From: Glandiceps talaboti
Taxonomy: Eukaryota > Hemichordata > Enteropneusta > Spengelidae
Reading direction: 5' to 3'
NCBI RefSeq assembly: GCF_964340395.1
Contig: NC_135555.1
Location: 7,403,931-7,467,930 of the forward strand
DNA length: 64,000 nt
Shown: positions 1-27,752 of the stretch, one piece after another
Numbering within the stretch: position 1 is the stretch's first letter
Layout of the letters: every line of letters starts with the position of its first letter
Notes under the pieces: generated by a model
The model's input: only the letters and a program-made list of their open reading frames with translations
Told to the model about the DNA's origin: nothing
Databases searched by the model: none
Translations under genes and position numbers: made by a program

Positions 1-9
1 TGACTATGA

Positions 10-121
10 ATTGATTATTTGTGGTTGCAAACAATGTAACAGTATTGTTTACAATACCTATTCATTAGTATTTATTATCACATTTCCCATGATGCAACAT
101 TCAACATGGCGGGTTTGCAAG
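10..121. repeat. Dispersed repeat, copy 1 (inverted relative to copies 2 and 3)
   Basis: This segment is close to the reverse complement of 27361-27476 over its whole ~110 bp and is related to 11083-11176. The shared core includes AACCCGCCATGTTGAAT and TGCATCATGGGAAAT (given here as in copy 3) plus a TTGTAAACAAT block. Copies 1 and 3 differ at only a few positions and flank the sulfatase gene in opposite orientation. The family is not recognised; no coding capacity is seen. Confidence 0.75.
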
Positions 122-157
122 TTCCCTATTGGATTGAACGCGCGCTTATGCTTACAC

Positions 158-418
158 ACAGACACACACGCACACACACGCACGCAAACATAATACATAC
201 AAACATACATACATACATACATACATGCATGCATGTATGCATGCATGCATGCATGCATACATACATACATACATACATACATACATACATACATACAGTA
301 CAATACAATGCAATATAATACAATTCAATACAGTACAATACAATACAATACAATACAATACAATACAATACAATACAATACAATACAATACAATACAATA
401 CAATACAATACAATACAG
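158..418. repeat. Compound microsatellite (AC)n / (ATAC)n / (ATGC)n / (AATAC)n
   Basis: Uninterrupted tetranucleotide blocks run to about 299. A pentanucleotide AATAC block then runs to about 418. Apparent long open frames here on both strands are periodic artefacts (runs such as Met-Tyr-Val-Cys) and are not genes. The next 200 bp show nothing recognisable. Confidence 0.95.
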
Positions 419-654
419 CATAAAATCGTGATAAAACAGACAACACATAAAAGGCTTCATTAAAATCACAAATTGTAAAATGTTTCGGTAAAATACTGAA
501 CATGCACTGCCCTTGGATAAAAGCTATTAACACGTGCAGTTCTTGATCTGAATGACCTAAAACGTTTCCCAGAGGGAAGGGTTGTGTGCTGGGTGTGATA
601 AGTCTGTAATGATTTGTTTGAAAATGACACGAACTTCAAACATTCATATTGCAG

Positions 655-1727
655 ATGTAGTAGACATGTTCAAGCAACTCATGGAAAGTCATAGTCGAGT
701 GGGCCGTGACGTGCAGAATTTAAATCGAGAACTGTCTAACGTAAAAGCTGAAATGTTGCTGAAAATGCAGCAATTAACATGTGACTTCACGTCTCTCAAA
801 ACAACTACGACAACCCTAATCAAAGCTACACAAGATAACATTGCCAAACTTGACAAAGGTAAGATGAGAATTACTTTCTACTCTATTATGTATCTCATCG
901 TTTCGCCGTTAGTAAAATTCATTAAAGACTGCCTTTAGGTGACATGATATCAGGTGTATTTAATACTGAAATGTATCTGTTAGTTTTGTATGAGTTTTGA
1001 TATCAAATATTTTATACTGTCTGTGTCGAGGACTCTTCTAGATAAATTACAAAATCAAGATAATACGACTTCGATTCCTCTTCTTAGCTTTCCAACGTAA
1101 ATTTAAATGTTGGGTGTACTTTTTTCATGCTATTCATTTATTTCAGTCAGATTATAGCTTATATGCCACCTCTGCAACTTATCCACAGTGATATGATTTA
1201 ATGTCAGCTATTTCTGTGGGCGTTGATGAGCTGACATTATACTCAAAAGATAATACAATGTTTGATATATATCGATAATTTTCTCCTAAAATGCGAGTCT
1301 TCTCCTCTGTACGCCGAGAACTTATAGTAACTTAATCTCTTATCAGCAATTTCCCATGAGTACACATTAGACATTTATTACCAAATCAACACATCTCTTG
1401 CTGTAAATATTCTTCACCTTTGAATTTCTGAGTTATCCACCTTTTTAACCATATGCTCACACAAACTTTTATCAACTGTGTATCATTGATAAAGCATATT
1501 GTAACATTCATTTCTCAGAAATTTTGAAACAGCAAGCCGACACAAAGGAAATACACAAAATTTTGGAGGCAATTTCGGCAGATGTTCAAGTGCTTAAAGA
1601 AAAGTATGAAAACATATCCGATCGTATCGGTCAAATCGAAGAACGTAAAGGTAGGGAAATGATGTGCTAGTCTAAGGGATAATGGTAACCGTCTGCCTGT
1701 CTGTCTGTCTGTCTTTTTATTTGTTTC

Positions 1728-1775
<48 letters not shown>

Positions 1776-2282
1776 CGTCAGCATTGTCTCAAACACCACT
1801 AGCTCACATGGAAATCATGATATATTTCATGAATAATTGTTCGACATTTTGTCTAACAAACATATGGCATTGTATATTTTTTTTTACATTTTACACGAAT
1901 TATTTGGATGTTCTATGAGTATCAAACAACTCTTTGCATCTAGAATGGTACAATTGCATATTACGATACATGCCTTCCTTCTATCTTGAAGCTAACCAGA
2001 TACATTTTTTTTCAAAACAAGATAGCTTGATAACACTTCAGGAGTTGATATCATGTATATTTGTAATACGAAATATTACTTTGCATTCTTAATTTCAGCA
2101 GAAGATATGCGAAATAAGGACTTGCTGCATGACTTCCTTACTAAGCTGAACTCGTTGATGTTAACACCAGAAAAAGGAGAAATTCGTCAGCTTCGAGAAG
2201 ATTTAAATGCTCTGAGTGAATGGACGAAAGGAAACTATTCTGACTTGGAGAAAAGGATCAAACGTGTTGAACAAGGTAAGAG

Positions 2283-2357
<75 letters not shown>

Positions 2358-2436
2358 AAGGGTCAAGTGTTTACACTGACACCATAATATACATTTGCAC
2401 GAATTCAGTGTTTATAGGCATAGGGATCCGGTTAAA

Positions 2437-2507
<71 letters not shown>

Positions 2508-2514
2508 GGCAGGC

Positions 2515-2575
<61 letters not shown>

Positions 2576-2839
2576 TACGGAGAGACATCCGGAGGGAAGG
2601 AGGGGGGAGGGACAGCCAGATAGGCAGACAGACAGAGGGAGTGCATTCTTGTGTCAGGGCAATAATATTATAATTTCATTTCTTTGTTGTGAATGTACAA
2701 AATGAATATTAATGGTCTTTCTTTTTATTTAGACACTGATGCTGAGGAACGTTGTGACCTTGAGTTGGGAAATGGCAATGAAGCAATGAAACATCCAATA
2801 GAAGAAAGTGTTGCTTCCCGAAATACTCCCACCCAATAA
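655..2839 (+). CDS. Coiled-coil protein, 3' part of gene (four terminal exons)
   Basis: Four exons share one reading frame: 655-858, 1519-1650, 2099-2275 and 2733-2839 (stop TAA 2837-2839). Each acceptor ends in CAG or TAG and each donor reads GTAAG, GTAGG or GTAAG. Exons 1-3 are 68, 44 and 59 codons long and every junction is phase 1. The translation is rich in Lys, Glu, Leu and Gln with heptad-like spacing, for example NLNRELSNVKAEMLLKMQQL and KGEIRQLREDLNALSEW, so an extended coiled coil is likely. The C-terminus is short and acidic. The first exon needs one base from an upstream exon, so the gene starts outside the window or in an unrecognised exon. An ATG at 582 is in frame, but the TTGCAG acceptor at 649-654 and the shared phase argue against a start there. 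Family not recognised. Confidence 0.65.
1691..1773. repeat. (CTGT)n microsatellite
   Basis: Tetranucleotide CTGT array with a short T-rich interruption, in the second intron of the coiled-coil gene. Confidence 0.95.
2288..2573. repeat. (AG)n with G-run, then (ACAG)n microsatellite
   Basis: About 35 AG units begin a few bases after the exon donor at 2276 and end in a run of a dozen G (about 2345-2356). After 80 bp of unique sequence comes an (ACAG)n array (2439-2573) broken by a CAGGCAGG variant. All lie in the last intron of the coiled-coil gene. Confidence 0.95.
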
Positions 2840-4118
2840 CAACTCGTATCAATTCCATAGAACTTGAAGCCTAAAATATCCCACAACCTTAACATGTATT
2901 ATTCTATATAAAGAAGGAAAAGGTAGACAATGAAATGAAAATGAACGGATACACAATGTACTGTGAATTGTGCCTGGCCAGACATATATACAGATATATT
3001 TAATCATACACAGTCACTTGTATTATGAGAATTAGCCATTGAAATTGCAGACAATTATTTATCGCAAGTTACAGAATATATTTAACTGGCCATGACCAAA
3101 CTTCGCTTGAAAAGTCAACGTATATGGTTCATTATAATTACAAATATTCCATGCATGTGTATGACAAAATTGAACTTCAGTGTTTACAAACTTCAAGTGT
3201 GATAACCTTACTATGCTATGCATTAGCCTTGTTGTTCATTGATGATGTGTATAATACTGTAAATAAGGCTTTATATACAATACATAACGTGGTAGGCATG
3301 GTTGAATAGTCTTACAGGCTGAGACAAGGGGAGTATGTTTACATTCCAGGCAATCAAGAAAAAGTAGATTCTTTATCCGAATTTTCCGACATTATCTTAA
3401 ATTCTCTCGAACATGTTTACATCAAAATCCGCTGTAAGATATGTCGGTCAGTAGCATAGCCCAAACTTTTTTTCGAAATTGTGTCGGTGGAGACACCATG
3501 GCCATTCAATTGCACACTCGTTTTACTAGAGAAGATTAGCTTTCGATCAAGCAGGCCCTGAGTTTGATCATGTAGTAATTAGTTTCATGACTTTTTTTAA
3601 GTTTTGTTGATTGTAGGGTCAAACTGTAAGTTGTTCTGTCCATAGCGCTTCAATTCAAGGACCATACATTACATATAATCTATGCAACTTTACGCGAATA
3701 TTTCGATTTGCCCATTCTATCTCAGCGGAGGATGTTTTTAGAGATGGTATACTAATGTAGGTATGTAAATAATGTTTACGATAGTCCGTATAGTATCTCT
3801 AAGCTAAGTTTTAATGTTCCGCAGATTAGAACTAGAATTTTACTTGTTTTAGACATGATGTCAGTAGAATCAATAAACGCTTTTGTTCCATTCAGAGATG
3901 TATGACCTTATAATCGTCTATGTTGCAGTATATAAAATATTGACTTTGATTCATTTCTGAAAAAAAAATTAAAATGCATTTTTGCAAGATTTTCATCTCA
4001 AGTCCATCTGGCAAGATTGATTTCATATATTCTTGCAATGTGTTTATGTGCATTTTGTTAGTTTTGTTTGTTTGACATGTTTTTGTATTTTTTTACTTTT
4101 CCTCCATTTTTTTAATTT
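2840..4118. other. 3' flank of coiled-coil gene; no further gene seen
   Basis: AT-rich, with stops in all frames. A possible poly(A) signal AATAAA sits at 3872-3877, about 1 kb after the stop codon, which would make a long 3' UTR. No splice-linked coding segment or known repeat was recognised. Confidence 0.4.
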
Positions 4119-4326
4119 TTAGTAGCCTGTATATGAGACTTGCTCCCGTTGGTCTTGCATTAAATAAATAAATGAATAAATAAATAAATAAATAAATAAT
4201 TGAATGAATGAATGAATGAATGAATGAATGAATGAATGAATGAATGAATGAATGAATGAATGAATGAATGAATGAATGAATGAAAAATAAATAAATAAAT
4301 AGATAAATAAATAAATAAATAAATAA
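4119..4326. repeat. Probable retroelement 3' tail ending in (AAAT)n/(AATG)n
   Basis: A short unique stretch (AGACTTGCTCCCGTTGGTC, about 4136-4154) runs directly into ATTAAATAAATAAATG and then a long AAAT/AATG array. A unique 3' end followed by a simple-repeat tail is typical of truncated non-LTR elements or SINEs. Inferred from architecture only. Confidence 0.5.
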
Positions 4327-4662
4327 TAAGCTTTCATGTTAAACCTCAGTGTCCAGTATGTCAATGTTGTTTACTATATAGTCAAGCCTGTGAAGAAGGG
4401 GGCTATGACTTCCTATCGTCATATTATATATTATATAATGACAATGTTTTGCCGTGTATGTTTCAAGCACATACTTGTCTGTGATTTCAAAGTTAAATTA
4501 TCCTTTCCCAGCCTAGATTTCCTACCTAGGATGATAACGTTATAGTCATTCCACACTCGTTTCATATGAAACATTTAAGGAAGTCTCCTTTTCTATGTTT
4601 ACATTGTACGTCAAGCTCAATAAAACCACAATAAAACAACGCTAACTATATAAACTATATGG

Positions 4663-4780
4663 TCATAAACAGCGCCATCTATCATGAGTGAATAAGACTG
4701 ACTGTTTGCAGTCGAAAGCTCCCAGCTTCTCAACAGCGCCCTCTATCACGAATGAAGAAGACTGACTGTTTGCAGTCGTC
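4663..4780 (+). repeat. Short direct duplication, two ~64-bp units
   Basis: Two units each contain an AGCGCC(A/C)(T/C)CTATCA block, then a GAATGAAGAAGACTGAC-like block, then GTTTGCAGTCG. They lie back to back with a few substitutions. Function unknown. Confidence 0.6.
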
Positions 4781-5389
4781 GTGTGTATTGGTTAAAACTT
4801 TTGGACTCCCAAAGCTAACTATATATGTATATATTCGTATTCGAACCTGATTCAAATATAACACGTATCTCAAAATAATCATTGGTTCACATTTCAGGAA
4901 TTCTGTCTAAATATAGAATATACAGAAACTGTGGCCATAGGAAGTATTATTTTGGATTTTTATCCTTTAAAAAACTTTACTATGTTTTTCCATTCGAAAA
5001 ATCACAACTATTGTGCGTACAATAACAAACTCAACTTCTGCTGAAGTGGACATGTACAATATGTCGTCCGGGGTTCCAAAGCTGTGAGTAATGATAACTA
5101 TAATGGATATTGAATGTCATGTCTTTTAGCGCCGAACTTTCTTTTTGACAAGGCGTGATGGCACAACATCTTAAGTCTAAATCTGGTCAGTAATTAATGC
5201 ACACTTAAATTTCCATATAATTTGGCACAATAAACAACAGTAACAAAGCACACATATCCTATAAAGCCTACTACCATAGCTTTTGGCTTTAAAGTGCCCT
5301 GCTTGTCCCTCAAAGTCCCCGTAGGCTAGAGCTATGTAACGATGTAAAACTATAACATGTAATTTTAATTTATGATTGAATCGGTATAA

Positions 5390-8100
5390 TAGGTACGATA
5401 TTTATTTTGATCCATGCCTTCAGAACTATTCTCTATCCCTGTAAATATCATCTCACCACATTTACAAAATATTGTACTAATATAAGCTATGTTTTCTGTA
5501 CATTATAAGTTGAGGTATGCATTTAGTTTAATACTGCTTTTTCAGTTGAATATACAACTATGTGGTAAGGTGAATATGTTTAAGTTTCTCAATTAAAATG
5601 TAGCTGCTGTGAATATAGGAGTACATACACTCCCATAAAAACACACAGCTGTTTCAGATACAAGATATGCAAAGACGTAATAGTATATTAAAGTGTTACT
5701 TTCATAGAAGTATAGGAACAATTACGAATATAACGACCAATGCAAATCCAACGCTTTATACGGGACTAACATTTTCTCTCTGATTAAAAATGCATAGTTG
5801 CAGATCAGATTATGACGTAGCTTATATCGCATTAATATATGTATAGTGGCATGTTGGCTGTCTTTTTTTCAAACGCTGAAAACGAGACACTAGTCTTTAC
5901 ACGCATAAATCACTGTCCATTGAGGGGTACCTCAGGCGTTAACTAATACCAAATTACCTGTAATAAGATAAGTGGGTTTGCAAGAGGTAACCCGTAAAGA
6001 AACCTACGTTCAGTTCATTCAGCTGCACAGATGGATTGACACTTTGCAATTGTATACAGGAACAATTTATATACAATGTCTATTATACAATCCTTTGCTA
6101 TAGACCAGATATTTAATTGCATTTTTCTCATTGATAAAATAACACAATTAATTGCAGCTCATAATAAATAATGGCATAGCTTGTCAATAGCTGTTTTCAA
6201 TTCAGTTCAATTGGTAAACGTATGCATAATTGGATGTAGTTTGTAGCTAGATTATGCCATATCCTTCGCGGTATGACATCAGATTATCCAAATTCTTTGA
6301 AGAAAGTAGTGAATGTATTAGGGATACCAATTTTTCAAATGCTGAAAACGAGACACTAGTCTTTACAAGCCTCAATCACTGTTCATTAAGGGATACCTCA
6401 GCAGTTAACTAATATCAAATTACCTTTAATAAGATATTAAAATGTATTTGCGAGTAGTAACCCGTAAAGAAACTGTTTAGTCCATTCAGCTGCAAAGATT
6501 GATTGACAATTTACGATTGCTTAAACCTTTTAACAATTTAAATAGAATGTAGAGGAATAAATTTGGCCAGAAAAACTATGAAGCTGTTCAACAGGCTACC
6601 TGACTGTTTTGGGGGGTTTTTTGGCCACGTCGTCACTTGTCCTAGCCTCAGATTTAAGAAAATTATTACTGTATAAAGGTAAACAAGTAACCATGGCAAG
6701 CATTGGTAATAAGTAATATGAACGAATTTAGTTTACAAAGTAAATTGAAAGAATATTCCACGTGTCAAAGGTAATACATGTCATTTATAAGTGGATCTGC
6801 ATACTCGGTTGGATATTTATTTTGATCCATACCTTCAGAACTATTGTCTATCCCTGTAAATATCATTATCACATCACATTAACAAAATATTCTACTAATT
6901 CTTATCTTGAATGACGAACTACGTTTTCGTACAATGTAATTCGAGGTATGCATGCAGGCTAACACTGTGCTTTTTGAGCTGAATATGTAGCTGTGAAAAA
7001 TTGAATATGTTTACGTTTTTCATTTAAATGTAACTGCTGTGAATGTGCCTCCATTATAGGTATCAAATCCTACAATGTACATACAGTCGCATAATAACAC
7101 ATACACTTCTGTGGCAGATACAAGATATGCAAAAACGTAACCGTATATTAGTGTGTTAGTGTCATAGGATATTGGTAAATTGTCTTCGGCTATAGTATAG
7201 GAACAACTACAACTAAAACAACCAATGCAAATCCAACGCTTTACACGGGACTAACATTTTCTCTCTGATAAAAAATGCATCGTTGCAGATCAGATTATTA
7301 CGTAGCTTGTTAATAGCTTCTATCGGATTAATGTATGTATAGTGGCATGTGGGTTGTCTATTTTTCCAAACGCTAAAAACGAGACACTAGTCTTTACACG
7401 CATAAATCACCGTCCATTAAGGAATACCTCAGCCGTTAACTAATACCAAATTACCTGTAATAAGATAAGTGGGTTTGCAAGTGGTAACCCGTAAAGAAAC
7501 CTACGTTTAGTTCATTCAGCTGCACAGATGGATTGACACTTTGCAATTGTATGCAGTAACAATTTAAAGGGAATGTAGATTATACAATCCTTTGCTATAG
7601 ACCAAAGATTTAATTGCATTTTTCTCTTTGATAAAATTACAGTACTTGCAGCTCATAATAAATAATGGCATAGCTTGTCGATAGCTGTTTTCAATTCAGT
7701 TCAATTGTTAAACGTATGCATAATGGGATGTAGTTTGTAGCTAGATTATGCCATATCTTTCGCGGTATGACATCAGATTATCCAACGAAGTAGTGAATGT
7801 ATTAGGGATACCTTCGATGACAGGTGGACCGTGTAGACTCTTTAAAATCACATTAGTAGTTTGTAACTTTTCAAATGGTGAAAACGAGACATTAGTCTTT
7901 ACATGCCTCAATCACTGTTCATTAAGTAATACCTCAGCAGTTAACTAAAATCAAATTACCTTTAATAAGATAAATGGGCTTGCAAGTGGTAACCCGTAAA
8001 GAAACCATTTAGTGCATTCAGCTGCAGAGATTGATTGACAATTTGCAAATGTTACAGCCTTAATGTAGAAGAATACATTTGGTCAGAAAAAATGAAGCTA
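5390..8100 (+). repeat. ~1.45-kb tandem duplication with internal half-repeats
   Basis: Blocks at about 5396-5620, 5700-5830 and 5870-6060 recur in the same order at about 6815-7050, 7195-7315 and 7370-7560, at roughly 85-90% identity by eye. A ~180-bp block around AACGAGACACTAGTCTTTAC appears four times (about 5874, 6341, 7372 and 7876), so each unit carries a diverged internal copy. Positions 6240-6310 also match 7735-7805. No open frame is conserved across the copies, so this looks like a non-coding duplicated repeat. Confidence 0.75.
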
Positions 8101-9160
8101 TTCAACACGCTACCTAGCTAGCCCAACACTTTGGGTTGGCAGGTCGATTTAGATTTACAATATTTAGCCAGGGATGTGTGAAAAGATCTCGATTTTGTGT
8201 GATGTGTAGAAACAAAATGGCGACCTACATGAAACAGATTGCGATGTAGATAGCTGTACGACCTTTTTTTTTAGATTTGTTTATTACCCAATTACTTGAA
8301 ATAAATTTCAAGGGACTAAAAAGTTTTACTTTTATTAGAATGAGTGAACAGAGGTTTTTAATCCTGTACCTGTAATACTTACTCAGGTGGTCAAGCCGTT
8401 TCTAAAAGTACTTGCCCAGTGGGTAAAATCACTTGTCCAGGACAAGTAAAAGGCCATACGTTCGAGCCCTGTAAAAGAGGTGGCACTCGGACATGATACT
8501 TGTTCTGCTTACGAACCCTAAGATGCCAATCCCAAGGTGTTATAATCTTTCGGGCAGACAGAACTGAAATATGAACACTGACTTAGATTTACTTTGTACA
8601 TCACAGAAATGCAAATTGCTAGTGCACTTACGAGTAAAAGATCTCAAAATGTGTTTCGCCTATTATCGACCAAATTTTAATCTGTCCGGGTTTTTATTTT
8701 AATGGTCATGGTAATCATTTTTATTTACAAGGAGTTAATGTTTATTACATATCTGGATTAAACATTGAATAAATGCGAAGTGTCATAATTATTCAACTGT
8801 CTATGAAAATTTAAACCAAGTGAACACCCCTCCTCCATTTTGTACATGTGGTCAAAAGTTGATGATTGGCACACGTTCGGAAAAATCGCCTTTATTCATG
8901 AAGTACTTTTCCAAAGAAAGGGAAACATATTGTGTGCTTCATTATGTTTTTTTCAACTTTATTTCGCAAAAGTGAGTGGCATTTTAATTTTCATAACTTC
9001 TATGTATGGCAAGTGAATTAATAAAGTGACGCATATATGGTAACAAAACATCTAGATATAATAAGTAACGTTTATGCAAATAACTTGTATAGAATTAGCT
9101 ATATAGGTGGTGATCATTGTTTGGTGAAATGCCCTACCTGAGAGTAAGCGAAACTTAGCA
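8101..9160. other. Upstream region of the sulfatase gene; no gene seen
   Basis: AT-rich non-coding sequence. A short stretch around 8380-8460 has ACTTGTCC/GGACAAGT inverted motifs and may be a repeat fragment. Nothing else was recognised. Confidence 0.4.
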
Positions 9161-9169
9161 AAATGTATC

Positions 9170-9177
9170 TATAAAAG
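9170..9177 (+). promoter_or_regulatory. Candidate TATA box of the arylsulfatase gene
   Basis: TATAAAAG lies 72 bp before the proposed ATG at 9242. This would place the transcription start near 9200 and give a ~40-nt 5' UTR. Spacing and consensus are good; activity is inferred. Confidence 0.55.
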
Positions 9178-9241
9178 AGGAGCTACATATGCGAGAACCT
9201 CCATCGACACAAGTGTGTATGTGAAAGGGGTGACAGTCACA

Positions 9242-25506
<16,265 letters not shown>

Positions 25507-25729
25507 CAAGTTAACCTAACACCTATATCTATGTGGACAAAATTAGGGGGAAAAAGCATATAGCCATCTAACAACGCTAATCCAATGATATTAATTAAAC
25601 TCGCCAGACTGTGTACTTTCATAAGAGTGTTAGTATGTAGGCATTTAATGTGTTAGTCAGATGATAGTCATTTCATTTAGATTGCTAAGTATATTGTGTC
25701 ATTGTAATGCTTACCATACTATGGCCAGC

Positions 25730-25735
25730 AATAAA
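25730..25735 (+). terminator. Candidate poly(A) signal of the sulfatase gene
   Basis: AATAAA 224 bp after the stop codon. First good match downstream. Confidence 0.55.
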
Positions 25736-25739
25736 CACC

Positions 25740-27360
25740 CGTCCTTGCAGAAGTCTCTGTTTCTGGGAATTTCATTTCTCGAAGAGGGGTCGGGTGTTCG
25801 ATTGAACATTTACCCTGTCCCCTCTCGCCCCAGCATTTGTCCTGCCCAACTTTTGCCTCAACACAGCAGATAAAGGGGAAAAAGAAAAGTAAATTATGAT
25901 CATTCTGTCAGATCCAGTTAGACACTGAAGAAGGTCAAGTGATCTGTTCGAAACATGGCTTATCAGTTTCTCAACTAAAAGTGGGTGGAAGAAGAGAACT
26001 TGTATGGACGTGCCCAGGTGTTCTAGCCACCTGTTATTATTGTACTCTTTATTTGGTAAAGAACATGATAACATCGCATGGATATATGCAAACACAAAAA
26101 TGTGACAGAAACACAAAATCGCTTTCACGAATATGGGATGGGTAAACTATTGGAACAAAAAACTACGATGGTTCAACTGGTTTTAATAAACAACAGGGAA
26201 GACTTTCATAAATGGCCACGTGACCATGTTACTCGCTCCACTGACAAGATAGCTATAGCACGTACTGCATGAACATTGGGGACCGGTCAGTTTCTCCGGC
26301 CTGGGGGAGGGGTCGATTGATTTTTTCGAAACCAGAAAACAGGCTCCCCCTCCCCCATCTATTATATTTGCATGGCAGGCATTTGATCGTGACTCAGAGT
26401 GGACTGCTTTGACAATGTGTGGCAAACACTTTATAAGATAAGATAGCACAATACTAAATTAGCGACTACACGTGGTAAAATATGTTCAAAAGGACTTTAA
26501 AGCATTGACAGTAAAAGGCAGGGTGGAAGCTTGTGATGGGAATGTGTACATCTCTCATTTGGGTGGGGGTCCTGGTCTCCCCAAGAAGTTACCTGGGTAA
26601 AAACCTAGCAAGCTAACATTTCAACAAAGCATAGGTATAACACATGATGAAATTAAATTTACGAAATGTTTATTACCCAATAACCAATAGATATAACTAT
26701 GATGTGATCTTTACAAAGCCAAAGTTATACTAGTTGTTAACTGATTCAATTCCTATCTCAGTACTTGCAATGTATTTCAGCTTGAAACATGTAAATTTCA
26801 TAAATGTAATTAGTATTCATTCATTCATGCACTCACTTATTTATCCAATCATTCCTCAATATTTAAAATAAATACATGTCCGATTTTGTCTATCTAATTT
26901 TTCTTCGCTATTGTGTGAACTTCGAAGTGATCAAATATAATATTAGTAAAAAATAAAATGACCGTAAGGAAATGAATATCAAGATCCCATAAACTAGAGT
27001 AAGATATTGCCATTTCTGTTGAGTTCTTATAATATGATAATATAAATAAGTTATATGCAGTAAATTGGGTCTTATAGGGATCTTTCCTTACGACGATGAC
27101 GTCTGTACACAAATGACAAGAATGTTCGTTTGAATATCACTTTTGTTTACATAGCGCTTTCCTGCCCGCTGCTCAAAGCGATTTACAAGGACATGTTGGC
27201 ACGGTCGCATAGCAGCACAACGGTCTTATATACTTCTCCAAGTACCTTAAGGAACAACTAAGGAACAACTGGGAAAATCAATCCTATCCAGCCTCTATAA
27301 ACGCATATGATTAAATCAGTCACATTGCAACCTCTATCCTACCAGGTCTCCAATAGGGAC
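25740..27360. other. Intergenic region between sulfatase and channel gene B; no gene seen
   Basis: The two genes converge tail to tail here. A purine/pyrimidine-rich patch lies at 26285-26360. A SINE-like stretch at about 27145-27200 has the self-complementary motif AGCGCTTT...CAAAGCG. The rest is AT-rich without coding signs. Confidence 0.4.
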
Positions 27361-27476
27361 CTTGCAAACCCGCCATGTTGAATGTTGCATCATGGGAAAT
27401 TTGATAATAAATACTAATAAATTGGTATTGTAAACAATACTGTTACATTGTTTGCAACCACAAATAATCAATTCAC
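27361..27476. repeat. Dispersed repeat, copy 3
   Basis: Near-exact reverse complement of 10-121. It lies about 280 bp downstream of the stop of channel gene B, beyond that gene's likely poly(A) signal. Confidence 0.75.
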
Positions 27477-27569
27477 AGGAGAATAAATAAGATAAAATAA
27501 AAGGTTTGTTTTCTATTAGCTGATAATTGCCTTAAGATTATCATTGATAAAAGTCTAAAATTCCTGAGA

Positions 27570-27575
27570 TTTATT
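27570..27575 (-). terminator. Candidate poly(A) signal of channel gene B
   Basis: TTTATT on + reads AATAAA on the minus strand, about 180 bp after the stop codon. Confidence 0.5.
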
Positions 27576-27752
27576 TGTTAACCTCCAATTCATATATTGC
27601 AAAATGATTGAACAGATATCTAAATAATCACAAAGAGTTTAGGTGCATGAAATAAGTGTCGATTCTGAAAAGCCTTTAGCTATAGGTCACGGATAATAAC
27701 CTTGTTTAAGGGTCGTCTTCTAACATACATAATTGCACAGTTCTTCCCCTTA

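Noticed and set aside
126-533. Long open frames of alternating Tyr, Cys, Met, Val, Ile, Thr, His residues here and in other arrays
   Set aside because: They are translations of tetra- and pentanucleotide microsatellites, open on both strands; not genes.
9215-9241. Upstream in-frame ATG of the sulfatase gene
   Set aside because: Weaker context than 9242, and it would put nine polar residues before the signal peptide.
27145-27200. Possible SINE around AGCGCTTTCC...CAAAGCG
   Set aside because: Only a short self-complementary motif is seen; no head, tail or second copy in the window to support a call.
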